Source: Tupaia tana
Lineage: Eukaryota > Chordata > Mammalia > Scandentia > Tupaiidae
Length of the DNA stretch: 64,000 nucleotides
Direction: 5' to 3'
NCBI GenBank assembly: GCA_026018925.1
Contig: JAKSZU010000029.1
Coordinates: 10,515,378-10,579,377, forward strand
How positions within the stretch are numbered: the first letter of the stretch is position 1; the number at the start of each line of letters is the position of its first letter. This document shows positions 44,241 through 56,222 of the stretch, one piece after another. The position numbers and the translations under genes were made by a program. The notes beneath the pieces are model-generated. The model was given only the letters and a program-made list of their open reading frames with translations. It searched no databases and had not been told where the DNA came from.

Positions 44241-44870
44241 AAAAATTGACTTTGAGGAAACATTAGGGACAAGAAAGATTCTGGATTCTTGCTGATGGCA
44301 GACAAGGTGATCAGATACCACCTGAGAGGTGGTGAGAGATCAGGAAACCTAATCAATCATTAATGATAATCTGATGTTGAGGGTGGGTCTCTAGCTAAAG
44401 TGTCTTAGCAGGTTTCTTTGCCCAAAAGGCATTTTACAAGATAGTACTCAGAGTAACCTAGATTGAGACACCAGACTAAAATTTGGTCAAGTTTTTGTTA
44501 CATATGTACCATTTCTTAGTATGCATTTTAGTCCTGCTGAATCTATTAATGTTACTATGCAACCAATCTCCAAAACTCTTTCATCTTGTAAAGCAGAAAC
44601 TATGTACCTATTAAACCAAAAGTGTTTACTTCCTCCTACCAAAACCCTCTGACAAATGTCATTCCACCTTGCATTTTAAAATGAATTTAAGGACTTTACA
44701 AACTCTAAGTGGAATCGTGCAATAATTATATTCTAGTAATTGGCTTATTTCTTCCAGCATAATGACAGAGTTTATCCATGTTGTGGGCTGGGTCAGAATT
44801 TCTTTCTATAAGGTTGATTTTTACAACTCTAAGTTAATAACAAAAAAAGTCATTTGGTGAGAATTCAAAA
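44241..44870. other. No gene recognised
   Basis: Unique-like DNA. The section 44590-44830 (GCAGAAACTATGTACC..., TGGAATCGTGCAATAATTATATTC, CTTCCAGCATAATG) may be an old transposon relic, but I cannot assign it. Confidence 0.35.
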
Positions 44871-44872
44871 TA

Positions 44873-45145
44873 TTTTTTTTCTTTCTTTTTAGAGAGAATT
44901 TTGCTATAGGGTACATGCACTCGCCAGAGAGACAAACAGAGAGACAGAAAGCAAGAAATCACCACCCGGGTGGGGGGGATAACCATGCTGCAATCCCTTC
45001 TCCTCCATCTTCCTCTCGGGATTGTGTGTATGCTCACACATGTGCCCGGAGAGAGTTTTAAACTTAAAGGTCGGGTCTGGGACTTGAACTGCAGATGACT
45101 AGGTGGGGGTCCAACAACGTAACCATTATGCCATGGGCTGGTCCC
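44873..45145 (-). mobile_element. Older tRNA-derived SINE
   Basis: AGAGAGAATTTTGCTATAGGGTACATGC, CATGCTGCAATCCCTTCTCCTCC, ending CATTATGCCATGGGCTGGTCCC. An insertion of about 10 bp sits near the head. Confidence 0.88.
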
Positions 45146-45700
45146 TCTATATATTGTCTGAAGCTGCAGTTGAAAAGACCCCATGTGTACCACCAGGTTC
45201 AGTGAAAATTTTGAGTCAAGTCTGGGAATAACACTCCTATCAATTTAAGGGTGATGATGGATTAGAATGATTCTGGGGTGCACTTTAAGGGAAAGAGGAA
45301 CACATTAGAGATCTAGCTTATATTACAAGATGTAAAGAGCCTTGAGAGTAGCAGTGATGATTGGTACAGGTAAGCCAAGACAGTAAGTTTGGTTATCTTC
45401 ATTTTCACATTCTAACTCATAGTGACTACTCTCAGCACTTCTTCTCACCACTGGCACTAGCCACTCCCAGCTCACCTACTATAGTTTTTGTTCTAGTTTA
45501 TCAAGGCCATCTGGTAATATTGGTCAAACTAAAAGCAGCCTAATATCAATTCACTTTGGGTTGCATTTCGGACCTAGGTATATACTGCCTTAGAACTCCT
45601 GATCTAATACTGGCCATAAAGGTTGTGATCAAAAGCCAGGAGGGCTCTGGGTTGTTGCCCTCAACTCACACAAGCATTACATGCTTCCTGGCCAGGATGG
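45146..45700. other. No gene recognised
   Basis: Unique-like DNA between a SINE and the 5' end of the large L1. No coding evidence. Confidence 0.4.
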
Positions 45701-47613
45701 GACTTATCCATCCCTAAAGTGAAAATAGAAAATTCAAGAGGCGACCATCACCCCAATTCCTGCCGTTGCAGTTCGAAGGAGCAGAGAAAAACCGGAGCCA
45801 GTTGGCCCCAGCTCACCTCTAAGGTCTCTTGCTGACCCTAGGGTGTGGGAGGAGTGGCTGCCTCGGCCTCCAGAACCATCGCCCCATCCCTGAAGTTGTA
45901 GAGCCAGAAGGAACAGAGGAAACAGAGCTGCCTGGCCCTAGCTCACAGTCAAAGCCTTCTGCTGATCCCCCAGAGGGAGAAATGGCTGCCTCAGCCCATT
46001 TACCATGCACGGTACAGTACACGGTTTTACATACCAGCTTACATTCTATTCTAGGTTCATTGCTTAGCCTTCAACCACATAGTGACCAGGTTTGGGTACA
46101 TAGAATCCAAATATCTAAACAGTGAGGCTCTGCAGAAATTTTCTCCCCCCAAGGCTCATCCCAACAAAAAAAGCACAGAATTCTTCTGTGTAAACCTGAG
46201 CTTATAACTTCCACTGAGGATACTTAACTGCCACTCACAGTCAAATCATATTGGAACAGAGTTCAGCTACATCAAAATAAAGGACATGTATATATAGTTA
46301 CAGAAACCTACTCCAAAGAAGTAGTAAAAAGTGAATTCATTGTCAGATGTCTAAAAACAACATTAGAGCCTCAAGAAATATAAGAAAAGCAAGAAATACA
46401 CCCCCATCCCCCAAAGGAACATAGTCTCTGCATCAATGATAGATAAAAACACAAGAAATCACAGAAATGTCTGGAAAGAAAAACAGATTTTTTTTTATAA
46501 CTAAACTCAATGAGATACAAGAAGAAATATATAACCGATCCCAGGAGATGAGAAGTCTTTCCATAGCTTAAAGGAGAAACTCCATAAACAGATACACATA
46601 CTGAAAAAGAATTCAAAGGAAATTCTGTAGTTATAAAATATAATGCAGGAAATCAAAACTTCTCTTGAAAATGTTAATAGTATATTAGACTATACAGACA
46701 TAAACAATCTCTTACCTTGAAGACAAAGTTTCTTACTTAGTTCAAGCAACTAAGAATGTAAAAAATTATTCACTAAAAATGAGGACAACACACAGAAAAT
46801 TCTAGACACCATTTCAAGGCCAAATATTAGCATAATGGGTATTCCAGAAGGTGAAGAGATAGGTTAATGCTTAGAAAGTCTCTTTCAGGATATACTGGTT
46901 GAAAACTTTCTAAACTTGGAGAGATATACAGAAATCCAAATTCAAGAAAGACAACACCAAATAAACTTAATAGTAGATCCTTTCCAAGGCGCATCAGAGC
47001 CAAATCAGTAAAAAAGTCAAAGACAGACAATATTCTAAATACAACAAATGCCAAGGTACTTACAAAGTTTACTCCATTAGACTAATATCAGATCTCTCAA
47101 CTAAAACAATGCAGGCAAGGGAAAAAATGGGAAGACAACTTTAAAACGCTCAAAGACAAACAATTTCAGGCAAGAATATTACTCAGCAAGATTATCCTTC
47201 AAATGTAAAGAATAAAAATCATTTTCAGATAAGCAAAAGCTGAAAAAATTCACCAAATGTCAGCCCTTCAGGAAATATTAAAAGGAGCACTGAAGCTGGA
47301 AAACTAAAGGAACATAAATTGAAGCAAGAGAACACAAAACAAGTAGGAAAATAAAAAGAAAATGAAAGGGCTAAGTCCACATATTGATAATAAATTTAAA
47401 TGTTAGTGGATTAAATTTTCTAAATAAAAGACAGACTGGCTCAATGGATGAAACCACTGGAACCCTCTATATGTTGCTTACAAGAAACACACCTTTTTGA
47501 CAAAGATACATATAGAATGAAAGTGAAGGACTGGAAAAAGTCACTTTATGCAAATGCAAGTAAAAAACAAAAGCAGGAGTTTCAATACTGATATCAGATA
47601 GGATACAGTAGAT

Positions 47614-47860
47614 AGGGATCAGTAGATGGTATAATGATTACGTTGCTGGACTCCCATGTGGTAGACTGTGGTTTGAGTACAGGACCTGGTGGCTTAAAAC
47701 TCATGCCAGGAGCACATGTGTGCATGTCCAAGATTCTGAGAGGAGAAGAAGAAGGAAATACGGGTGACCATCCTCTCCGGGGTCGGGGGTAATTTCTCAT
47801 TTTCTGTCTCTCTTAAAAGAGCACATGCCCAATAGCAAAATTTTTTCCAGAAAAAATAGT
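47614..47860 (+). mobile_element. Older tRNA-derived SINE in L1
   Basis: AGGGATCAGTAGATGGTATAATG head, GGTTTGAGTACAGG, CCTCTCCGGGGTCGGGGGTAATTTCTC, shortened CTCT part, CACATGCCCAATAGC end. Confidence 0.88.
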
Positions 47861-48688
47861 TTAGATAAAAATCATGAAAGAGACTTTAAAAAGGAACATA
47901 TATAGATAAAAACATAAAAAGATTTAAAAAAGGGACCTATATAATTCTAAAAGAATGAATTCAACAAGAAAATACAACCATCATAAATACTTATGAACCC
48001 AATGCAAGGGCACTCAAATATATAAAAGACAGACTGATAGATCTAAATGGAGATATATACACTAAAAATTGGGGATTTAAATACCTGTCACCTCTTCACA
48101 GGGCATCTAGGCAAAAAAGAAAAAAATATATATAAATTAGAAAAAAAGAAAAGGAAAAAAGGAAGAAATTAATCGATACCATAAGTCAAAAGGAGCTGAG
48201 AGGCATTTATAGTGCATTCTGAATAGCAACTACCTAATTCACTTTTTTCTCATATCCACATAATAATTTTTCAAAAACTAGCCACATATTAGGCCACAAA
48301 ATAAGCTTCTATAAATTTAAAAGTATAGAATCTCAACCTGGCATGTTCTCTGACCACAATGGAATTAAATTTAGTCAACCACAAAAAAAGCCCTCAAAAG
48401 ACCATAAAAACATGGCAACTAAACAACCTACTCCTGAATGACTTCCAAACTACTCAAAAAATTAAGGTTGAAATAAAAAGATTCATTTCAACCAGTGATA
48501 ATAAACACATTACTCTTCATAAAGTTTGAGACAAAGCAAAAATAGTTGTCAGAGGGAAGTTCCTAGCCATTAGTGCTCATGAGAAAAATAAAAAACACAA
48601 AAAACAGAAAAGTGGCCAATAACTTTACATCATATCAAGAAATTGGGAAAACATAAACCTCCCAAATAAAATAGTAAAAACTAGAGCT

Positions 48689-48990
48689 GAAGAACCAGCA
48701 GATGGTGTATTCATTAAATCACTGGACTCTCATGTGGCTGACAGCAGTTTGAGTCCTGGGCACAGCAGAGGCTTCAAACTCACACCAGGTACATGTGCAT
48801 GTATGCCCATGAACCTGAGAGGAGAATGGAGGAGAAGGGATTGAGGCATGGCCATATCTCTGAAAGTGATTCTCACTTTCTGTCTGTCTGTCTCTCTGCG
48901 GGGTGATTTCTCATTTTCTGTCTTTCTGTCTCTCTGGTGAGTGCACATGCCCTATAGCAAAAGTCTCTCTTTAAAAAAAAAAAAAAAGAG
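48689..48990 (+). mobile_element. tRNA-derived SINE with an internally duplicated 3' part
   Basis: GAAGAACCAGCAGATGGTG head. The segment GTGATT(T)CTCA(C/T)TTTCTGTCT(G/T)TCTGTCTCTCTG occurs twice (48867-48898 and 48903-48935), lengthening the copy to about 300 bp. Confidence 0.88.
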
Positions 48991-50357
48991 AGAGAGAGAG
49001 ATGGAAAGTTGAAATAAATGAAATAGACAATAGAAAACTCTACAAAAGAAAAGTTGATTTTTTTTTTTTTGAGAGGATAAACAAGATCAACACACTATTA
49101 GCTAGACTAATCAAGAAAAACAAAGAAACCAAATGAAATCAGCAATGAGGCTGGCAATATTACAATTGGGACAACACTAATATAGTAATACAAAAATTTA
49201 TGAGAATATTATGAGTGACTATATGCCAACAAACTAGAAAACATAGAGACAGATGAATTTCTAGACATGTACAACTCACCTAGGCTAAGTCAAGATAAAA
49301 TAGAATGCCTGGATAAACCAATAACAAGTGATGATATTAAATCAGTTAACAAATAGACTCCCAACAAGAAAAAGTCCAGGTTCAAATGGCTTCACTTTTG
49401 AATTCTATAAAACTTTTAAAGAACAGCTAACTCCAATTCTTTTCAAAATATTTCTAACAAGTTAAAAGGAAAGAATCCTCCTAAATTCATTCTATGAAGC
49501 CTACATCACCTTGATACCCAAACCAGACAAAGACATAAAAACAAAACAAAATAAAATTACAGAGCAGTATCTCTGATGAATACTGATGCAGTAATTTCAA
49601 CAAGATATTACCAAACCAAATCCAACAGCATATTAAAGATTAGATTACAATCTGATAGACTTGATCCCATGGATGTAAAGATGGTTCAGCATACTCAAAG
49701 CAAGTATAATAATCACATTAATAGAAAGAAAAAAATCATATGATCATATGTATAGATGTAGAAAAGTTTGAGAAAATACAACATCACTTCATGATTAAGG
49801 CTCTCAGCAAAGGAAAGGTTGGAGGAACATTCCTCAACACAATAAAAGTCAAATATGACAGACCCAATATACATACATTAGTATGTATATATGCACACAT
49901 ACATATATACATTCAATATAGAAACATACTGAATAAAGTTGAAAGCCTTCTCACTAAAAATGCAAACAAGACAAGGCTGTTCCCTTTTTCCATTCCTTTC
50001 AACATAGTGCTAGAAGTCCTGGACAATGCAATCAAACAAGAAAAATAAAAGACATTCAGATAGGAAAAGCAGTTAAACTGTCCCTATATACAGAAGATAT
50101 GATTGTATAAACAGAAAATCCAAAGGAATCCACAAAAAAGCTCCTACTAGTGATGAATAAATTTAGTAAGCAGCATACAAAATCAATACACAAAAATTTA
50201 TAGCATTTTTATATACCAACGAACAGACTGATACAGAATTGAACAAAGCAATTCCACTGACAATAGCCATCAAACAAATAAGATATCTAGTAATAAAATT
50301 AATCAAAGAGGTGAAAGACCTTTACAAGGAAAACAAAACGAAAAATAAATTGAATAT

Positions 50358-50360
<3 letters not shown>

Positions 50361-50396
<36 letters not shown>
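50361..50396. repeat. (CA)n microsatellite within L1 ORF2
   Basis: Perfect CA run of about 34 bp in a place where ORF2 is otherwise collinear. Confidence 0.95.
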
Positions 50397-50397
<1 letters not shown>

Positions 50398-51285
50398 ACA
50401 GCCTATATTCTTGGACTGGAAGAATCAACAGAATCAAAATATCTCTTCTACCCAAATTACATATTCAATGTGATTCTAATCAAATTACCTGTGACATTCT
50501 TCACAGAAAAAAAAGTTATAAAATTTTTCTGGAATAATCTAAGATCCTGCATCACCAAGGCAATACTGTGCCAAAAGAATAAAGTAGGAGGCATCTTACT
50601 ACCTGATTTCAACATATGATATGATACGGTGATAATCAAATTAACATGTAACTGGCACAAAAACAGATACAAGGAATATTGGAACAATACAGAGAATCCA
50701 GAAATAAATCCCAAATCATACAGCCAACTGATCTTTGACTGGGTATAAGACATGGCAGTAGAGAAAGTCTTTTTCTGCAAACGGTGCTCAAAGAACTGGA
50801 TATTCATCTCCAGGAAAATAAAACTGACCCCTCTCACCATTAACAAGAACCAAGTCCAAATAAATAGCATATGTAATGCCTCAACGTATAAAACTACTAG
50901 TAGAAAATGCTGGGGAACCTTTTGAATACACTAGAGTAGGTAATTTCTTAAATAAGATCCCTTAATCACAGGCAATAATCCCCAAGATAGGTGAAATTAC
51001 ATCAAGCTAAAAAGCTTCCTCTTAACAAAAGTATCAATAATTAGAGTGAAAAGACATTTTATAGAAAGGAAGAAAATACTTGCAAATTATTCTTCGGAGG
51101 AGAAATTGATATCCAGCATATATAGAGAACTCAAGCAGCATGCCCATTAAAAAATGAGTAATTCAATTTTAAAATGGGCAAATGAATAGACAACTCTTCA
51201 AAGAATACTTATGAACGACAAAAAGGCATATGAAAAATGTTCAACGTCTCGTCATAAGAAAAATGCAAATTAAAAACACAATGAT

Positions 51286-51520
51286 GGGATCAGCAGTTAG
51301 CATAAGGGTATCGATCGCAGTTCGGGTCCTGGACCCGGTGGCTTAAACTCACGCAGGACACGTGTGTGTACGTGCCCAAGATCCTGAGAGAAGAATGGAG
51401 AAGGGACTGCAGTGTGATCATACCCCCAGGGGGGTGATTTCTCGTTTCTGTCTGTCTCTCTCTGTCTTTCTGGCAAGCGCACGTGCCCTATAACAAAAAC
51501 CTCTAAACAAACAAACAAAC
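51286..51520 (+). mobile_element. Young tRNA-derived SINE with a deletion in the tRNA-like head
   Basis: GGGATCAGCAGTTAGCATAAGGGTATCGATCGCAGTTCGGGTCC: about 25 bases between the A and B boxes are missing. Tail AAACAAACAAACAAAC; CAATGATG/CCATGATG at the ends. Confidence 0.9.
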
Positions 51521-51853
51521 AAGCCATGATGAGATACTATTTAACCCCAGTTAAAATGTCCAGGATTAAAAAAAATAAAGAAAAAGCTCCTGAGGCTGTG
51601 GTGAAAAGGAAACTGTTGGTGGCGATGTAAATTAGTACAATCTCTATGGAAAATAATAGAGGCTCCTCAAAAACCTGCAAATAGAACTACTACTATGACC
51701 CAGTAATTCCACTCTTTGGTATTTACCCAAAGGATAGGAAAACACTCGACTGGAATGACATGTGCATATCCATGTTTACTGTAGCATTATTCACAATTGC
51801 TGAAATAAGAAATGAGTATCAATGTTCAAAAACTGATGACAGGTTTACAAAGG

Positions 51854-51856
<3 letters not shown>

Positions 51857-51888
<32 letters not shown>
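51857..51888. repeat. (GT)n microsatellite within the L1 end
   Basis: Perfect GT run of about 30 bp followed by ACACACATATATAC. Confidence 0.95.
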
Positions 51889-51889
<1 letters not shown>

Positions 51890-52339
51890 ACACATATATA
51901 CGAATACTACTCAACTATAAAAAACAATGAGACTCATTTGATTCAGTGGATGTATATAGAAGACTTAATGAACAATGTGAGCCAAACTTTTAAAGATGCA
52001 TATCATATTGTATATCTCCATTCAATTTATATCAAGTGATTAAATTGTATGGAAGAGATTGAGATCTGAAGATGTGGTAGTGGAGAAGATGCCATGTGGA
52101 TGCTAGAGACTGTAGAAGGCAAGAGTGGGTGGTAGAGACTGAGTGGTGAAGGGTTGGTGTGAAGTACACAGAAAAATATAACGTTCTCAGTTAAAAAAAA
52201 ATACACACACATACACATCACGATAAAGACTTGATGTCACATGTAAAATTAACCTGGAAATTAAAAAAGAAAGGAAAACCAAAAGGAAGAAAGAAATTTT
52301 ACCAGAGGCACTCTTGGAGGGCCCTTTTAGAAGGTATGT

Positions 52340-53130
52340 GTTTATTAGAACTTAGAGAATTTAGAACTTCCTGAAGCCTTCGACACTTTTTTTTCTTCCA
52401 TATAATGAACAGAATCAGAGGATAGACAAATTTCATTCAGGTTATTTCCTTTTAATTTTTTTTCCAAATTAATGGTATTTTTATTGCATCTATAAAACAT
52501 CACATGTAGACCTAAAAAATCATCTAGTATTTTGCTTCTGTTGCTAAAAATTTCTTTGTTCTTATTCATCAGCCTGGTAAACTGTTAACTTTTCAGAGAC
52601 ACAGATACCAGTCAAAATTTTTCTGATATTCTTTTTAACTGTTCTGGCTTGCTGAATCAATGCAGCTAAATTTGAAAGAAGTTCCATGTTGTTTCCTTCA
52701 AGGAACAATTCATCTTTCTGAGTTGATACACTAAACAAGCAACACCTGGTTGCATCTAAACTCTGTGGCTTTTTCATCCAACATATTTCCAATTTCAGTA
52801 AGGGGCCTATTCATCTGAATCATGGTGTTGATGGGAAAATGAGCACACACACACACTTCATCTTGCAATGGAAGCCCAATGTAACAACCTACGTCATATT
52901 CTGTAAATGATTATAGTGTGAATTGTAACAGGTTCCTATCTATTTCCATATTTATCAACACAGAGCTTCTTTCTTTTCTTTCTGAGTCTGATTTCTACAC
53001 TGATGTGACTGAAGACCATGGCAGAGTTCTTCTGGGACGTGTCACAAAAACTATTGATCCCTTCAGAATGATGCTGATATTTTCTGGTGTCAACATCTGG
53101 TTCCATTCTCATAGTAGGTACAAAAAAATT
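52340..53130 (-). pseudogene. Unidentified broken coding relic, minus strand
   Basis: The minus strand has two overlapping open pieces in different frames: 52562-52792 (76 codons; [19 protein letters not shown] and [11 protein letters not shown]) and 52345-52569 (74 codons; ILDDFLGLHVMFYRC). Protein-like wording ([38 protein letters not shown]) continues upstream to about 53110 in shifting frames. That composition suggests a retroposed or decayed exon-less gene copy with frameshifts. I do not recognise the parent. No clear poly-A or target-site duplication was found. Confidence 0.45.
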
Positions 53131-53297
53131 GTATTTTTTTCTTTATTTATTTTATTTCAATTAACACATGATGCATATTAAACATGATGGCAAACTTGAA
53201 GGGGAAATATCTGAAACTTTTCTTTTCAAAATGATTTAGTTCTATACAAAGAAAGATTTATCCTGTATATAACTACAACACAGTAAATAGTTTAAAG

Positions 53298-53500
53298 CAT
53301 GTCTGACTCCACAGTTCAAGTCCTCGACCTATTTCCTAGCTTGGAAAACACATGGGTGCATGTACAAAATCTGAAGAGGATAATAGAGAAGAAATTATGG
53401 CATGGTCATCCTTGCTGGAAAGTGATTTCTTTCTCCCACTCTCTTTCCGTCTCTCTCCAGTGAGTGCACATACCCTATAGCAAAACTAATAAAGAAATAT
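53298..53500 (+). mobile_element. 5'-truncated tRNA-derived SINE
   Basis: CTGACTCCACAGTTCAAGTCC, then AAATCTGAAGAGGATAATAGAG body, CTCTCCAGTGAGTGCACATACCCTATAGC and a short A-rich tail. Confidence 0.82.
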
Positions 53501-53616
53501 TATTTAAAAAGTTGTGGTAGTATTTGCAATTACATATAATACTGAAATTCTTTAACTTAATGTGTGAGGATTGATTACAACATTGTTGGTGCTGTAATTC
53601 TTAAAACAGAGAGAAT

Positions 53617-53800
53617 ACAGGCCAGCAGGTGGCAGGGTAGTTAAGGTGCTCACCTTCCACATGGTCAACTGTGGTTCAAGTTCCAGAGCCTGTGGCTTGA
53701 AAATCACTCCAGGTGTGCACGTGCATGCCCAAAATCCCAAGAGGGAAATAAAGGACAAATTTCAGTGAGACCATCCCCCTGGGGGGATCAACGCACATGA
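53617..53800 (+). mobile_element. Old tRNA-derived SINE, 3' part interrupted
   Basis: AGGCCAGCAGGTGGCAGGGTAGTTAAGG head, GGTTCAAGTTCC, CCAAAATCCCAAGAGGG body, CCCCCTGGGGGG. The usual 3' part appears displaced to about 53855-53990 (CTCATTTTCTCTC...CTCCAGTGA), with unrelated sequence between. Confidence 0.8.
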
Positions 53801-54160
53801 ATTAGCTACATTAAGTTGTTTGTATTTTAACGCAAACACACAAAAAAAACCACATTTCTCATTTTCTCTCATCTCTCTCCAGTGAAATTGCGGCACAGAT
53901 ACCTCACCTGGAGAGGTGGGGGTTGATTTCTAGCCTTTCCATTCCCTATTTTGGTGAGCAAACATCCTCTAAATCAAAATCCTTATAAATCTGATATATT
54001 TCATCTTGTTTCATTGTGAACTTACTATGAAAAGTTGCTTCTGTGTATTTCAGCTGGAAAAAAAAAATTCTGTGCCTGTCCTATTCTTTATTTTTAAGTA
54101 GACAACTTTAGGTTTCATAGGGTTACTAGTAGAAAAAAATTTTGCTCTAACAATTATACC

Positions 54161-54385
54161 TGGGGCCATCCCATAGCCTGGTGGTTAAGTGTGGTGACCT
54201 TATGGTTTAAGTACAGAACCCAATGGCTTCAAAAACACACTGGCTATTCACGCATGTATGTCCCAAATCCCAAAAGGAGGGAGAAACAGAGAAGGGATTG
54301 TAGTGTGACCACACCCCATGGCATAATTCTTTAAATTCCTTTTTAGCCTCCAGCAAGCACATGCATCTCAGTCACTTTTTTTTTT
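54161..54385 (+). mobile_element. Old tRNA-derived SINE
   Basis: TGGGGCCATCCCATAGCCTGGTGGTTAAG head, then CCCAAATCCCAAAAGGAGGGAGAAAC, AGGGATTGTAGTGTGACC, ending CAGCAAGCACATGCATCTCAG. The last SINE before the zinc-finger region. Confidence 0.82.
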
Positions 54386-55870
54386 TAATTATGCTTTAGT
54401 CTCACTTTTGTCTGATATAGATAATAGCCACTAATGTTTTGAAGTAGTGCTGGAAGGAGTTAAATTTTGAAGTCATTGGGAGGCTGCTACTGTGTTTTTT
54501 GCATCTCAGAAAATAAACTGTGAAGTCCAGGGTGGAACACTATGGTATAAAATTGTGTCCCCAAAGTTCATTTGCACAAAATTCATCAACAATGTGGTAG
54601 TCTTGTGAGACATATAATAATGGGAAGATATATTTCAGTAATGGGTGATGTGACCACAGGCTGAAAGAACTGTACAATTACTATAATATTTAATTACAAG
54701 TAATCTGTAAATAGTTTGGTGAGACAAAAAAAAGAGATCAGACCTTGGCCAGACTTCAGTTAAGTCAGGAATTGATTGCAAATAAGAGTATCCCTCTTAT
54801 AAGAGTTTAAGCAAAACAATAAAAAAAAAAAATACACTTGTCCAATATCAATCATGCGGTGAGACTCAGGCCTGAACTTTTAGGTCATGGGGAACTTTGC
54901 TTACAGACTTCCTCCAACCTCTGAACACACACTCTTCACAGTGTGGGCAATTACAGGTCCACATACAGAAAGACATGTAACCTGGGGCTGCAGAGGTAAT
55001 GGGAAAGTCACTGCTGGCCCTGAATGAAATATTAACCATGGCTGGTTATGTGCATTTTGGCTGGTGCAACTGGATCATATGTCTGTAGGAACACAGCTGA
55101 ACAGTCTGTACAATAATCTGGTGAAAGAATGTTGGGCAGGCAAAATAAGAGCCACTATGAACAATTAATTAGAATATGATAAACATGGTATTTAGGAACT
55201 TTAATACATTAAGACATTGATACAAAGATTTACATTGTTACCAGTATTCACTGAGATAATCACTCTTGGCAAACCTCAAAAATTTTTGACTCATTTGTTC
55301 CTTCCTATTTTCCTATTTCTTCTGAATTTTTCATGAGCCACCTGAGATAAAGTGACATGGGTTTGTCCCATGCGAATTTCTAACCCATAAAACCAGTAAC
55401 TTTTACAATATACATGAAGTAGCTACATTGAGATGTCTGTGTCCTAATGCAAACACAATGAACATACACAACAGTCTAACAATATACGAATTTCTCACCC
55501 ATGTAAAACACAAACGCCAAGATTTTATTACAAGACAAGTAGATGTCTGCTCTCTCTGATTCTGTCAAAATCATAGTAATTAGCTTTTACTTATGGCTCC
55601 AAAGATCATCAGAAAATCAACTGCCATTTAGTCTCTGAAGCAGTGATAAGTAGTGGCATAGCATGTGGACATTTAAAAACTTTCCAGGTCTTTTCTGTGT
55701 TCCAGAAAGTATAATTTTTGGAGAAGACATAAACAGCCTCTATCACAAGACATTTCAGCCACCTGAGAGATCTCTGATGTTTCCTGAGATTTTATCACAA
55801 AAGTTTTTCCAAAAATCATATCCTCCATAGACACATAAGGTGATAATTTTGTGAGAAAGATTTTCTACCT
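54386..55870. other. No gene recognised, downstream of the zinc-finger gene
   Basis: Unique-like DNA free of SINEs and L1. No coding frame with a known motif. It may hold the far 3' UTR of the minus-strand gene. Confidence 0.45.
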
Positions 55871-56190
55871 CCTTTACTTTTGTGGGTTTCTATCCTGTGA
55901 AAGGTCTTTCATATAGTTTAAGTTTTGACTCTTGGGAGATTTCCCACATGGTCTACATTCACAGCTCCTATGTGAGTTCTATAACATACAGTGGATTCTG
56001 AATTACATGAAGATTTCTCCCATGTGAGTTCTTTGACATACAGGGAGTTATAAGTTCTGGTTAGAAAATTTACCTTAGGTTTTTTTGTTTTTTTTTTTTT
56101 TTTTAAATTACAGTAGGTTGTAACTTATTATAGAAGGTTTTCCTAAATCATTCACATTCAAACAGCTTTTCTCCTCTGTGAGTTCTCAGA
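55871..56190 (-). pseudogene. Decayed C2H2 zinc-finger units after the stop codon
   Basis: The minus strand holds remnants of further fingers past the stop: a HLRTHRGEKLFECE phrase at about 56145-56190, out of frame, and broken TCTCCCATGTGAGTTCTTTGACATAC-type linker sequence near 56010 and 55965. The array was once longer and its 3' end has decayed. Confidence 0.75.
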
Positions 56191-56222
56191 TGTTTAGTAA
56201 AATGGCTTACTAAACATCTGAG
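56185..56222. repeat. Perfect 16-bp inverted repeat over the zinc-finger stop codon
   Basis: CTCAGATGTTTAGTAA, a 6-base loop AATGGC, then TTACTAAACATCTGAG. The stop codon of the finger exon (56194-56196) lies in the left arm, and the last residues are encoded in the right arm and loop. Confidence 0.97.

Larger units (their letters stand above)
45701..52085 (+). mobile_element. Near-full-length LINE-1, plus strand, inactive
   Basis: The order is that of a whole L1. A GC-rich 5' UTR lies at about 45730-46130. ORF1 at about 46370-47310 is decayed, its C-terminal part near 47090-47300. The inter-ORF region is near 47330. ORF2 starts about 47390, with endonuclease wording near 47400-48100 and reverse transcriptase from about 49360 to 50640 (AATTTCTGGAATAATC..., CTACCTGATTTCAACATATGATATG), the C-terminal part runs to about 51990, and a 3' UTR follows to about 52085. 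It carries many stops and frameshifts and three SINEs at 47614, 48689 and 51286, plus a (CA)n inside ORF2. It is dead but gives a template for L1 order in this genome. Confidence 0.88.
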
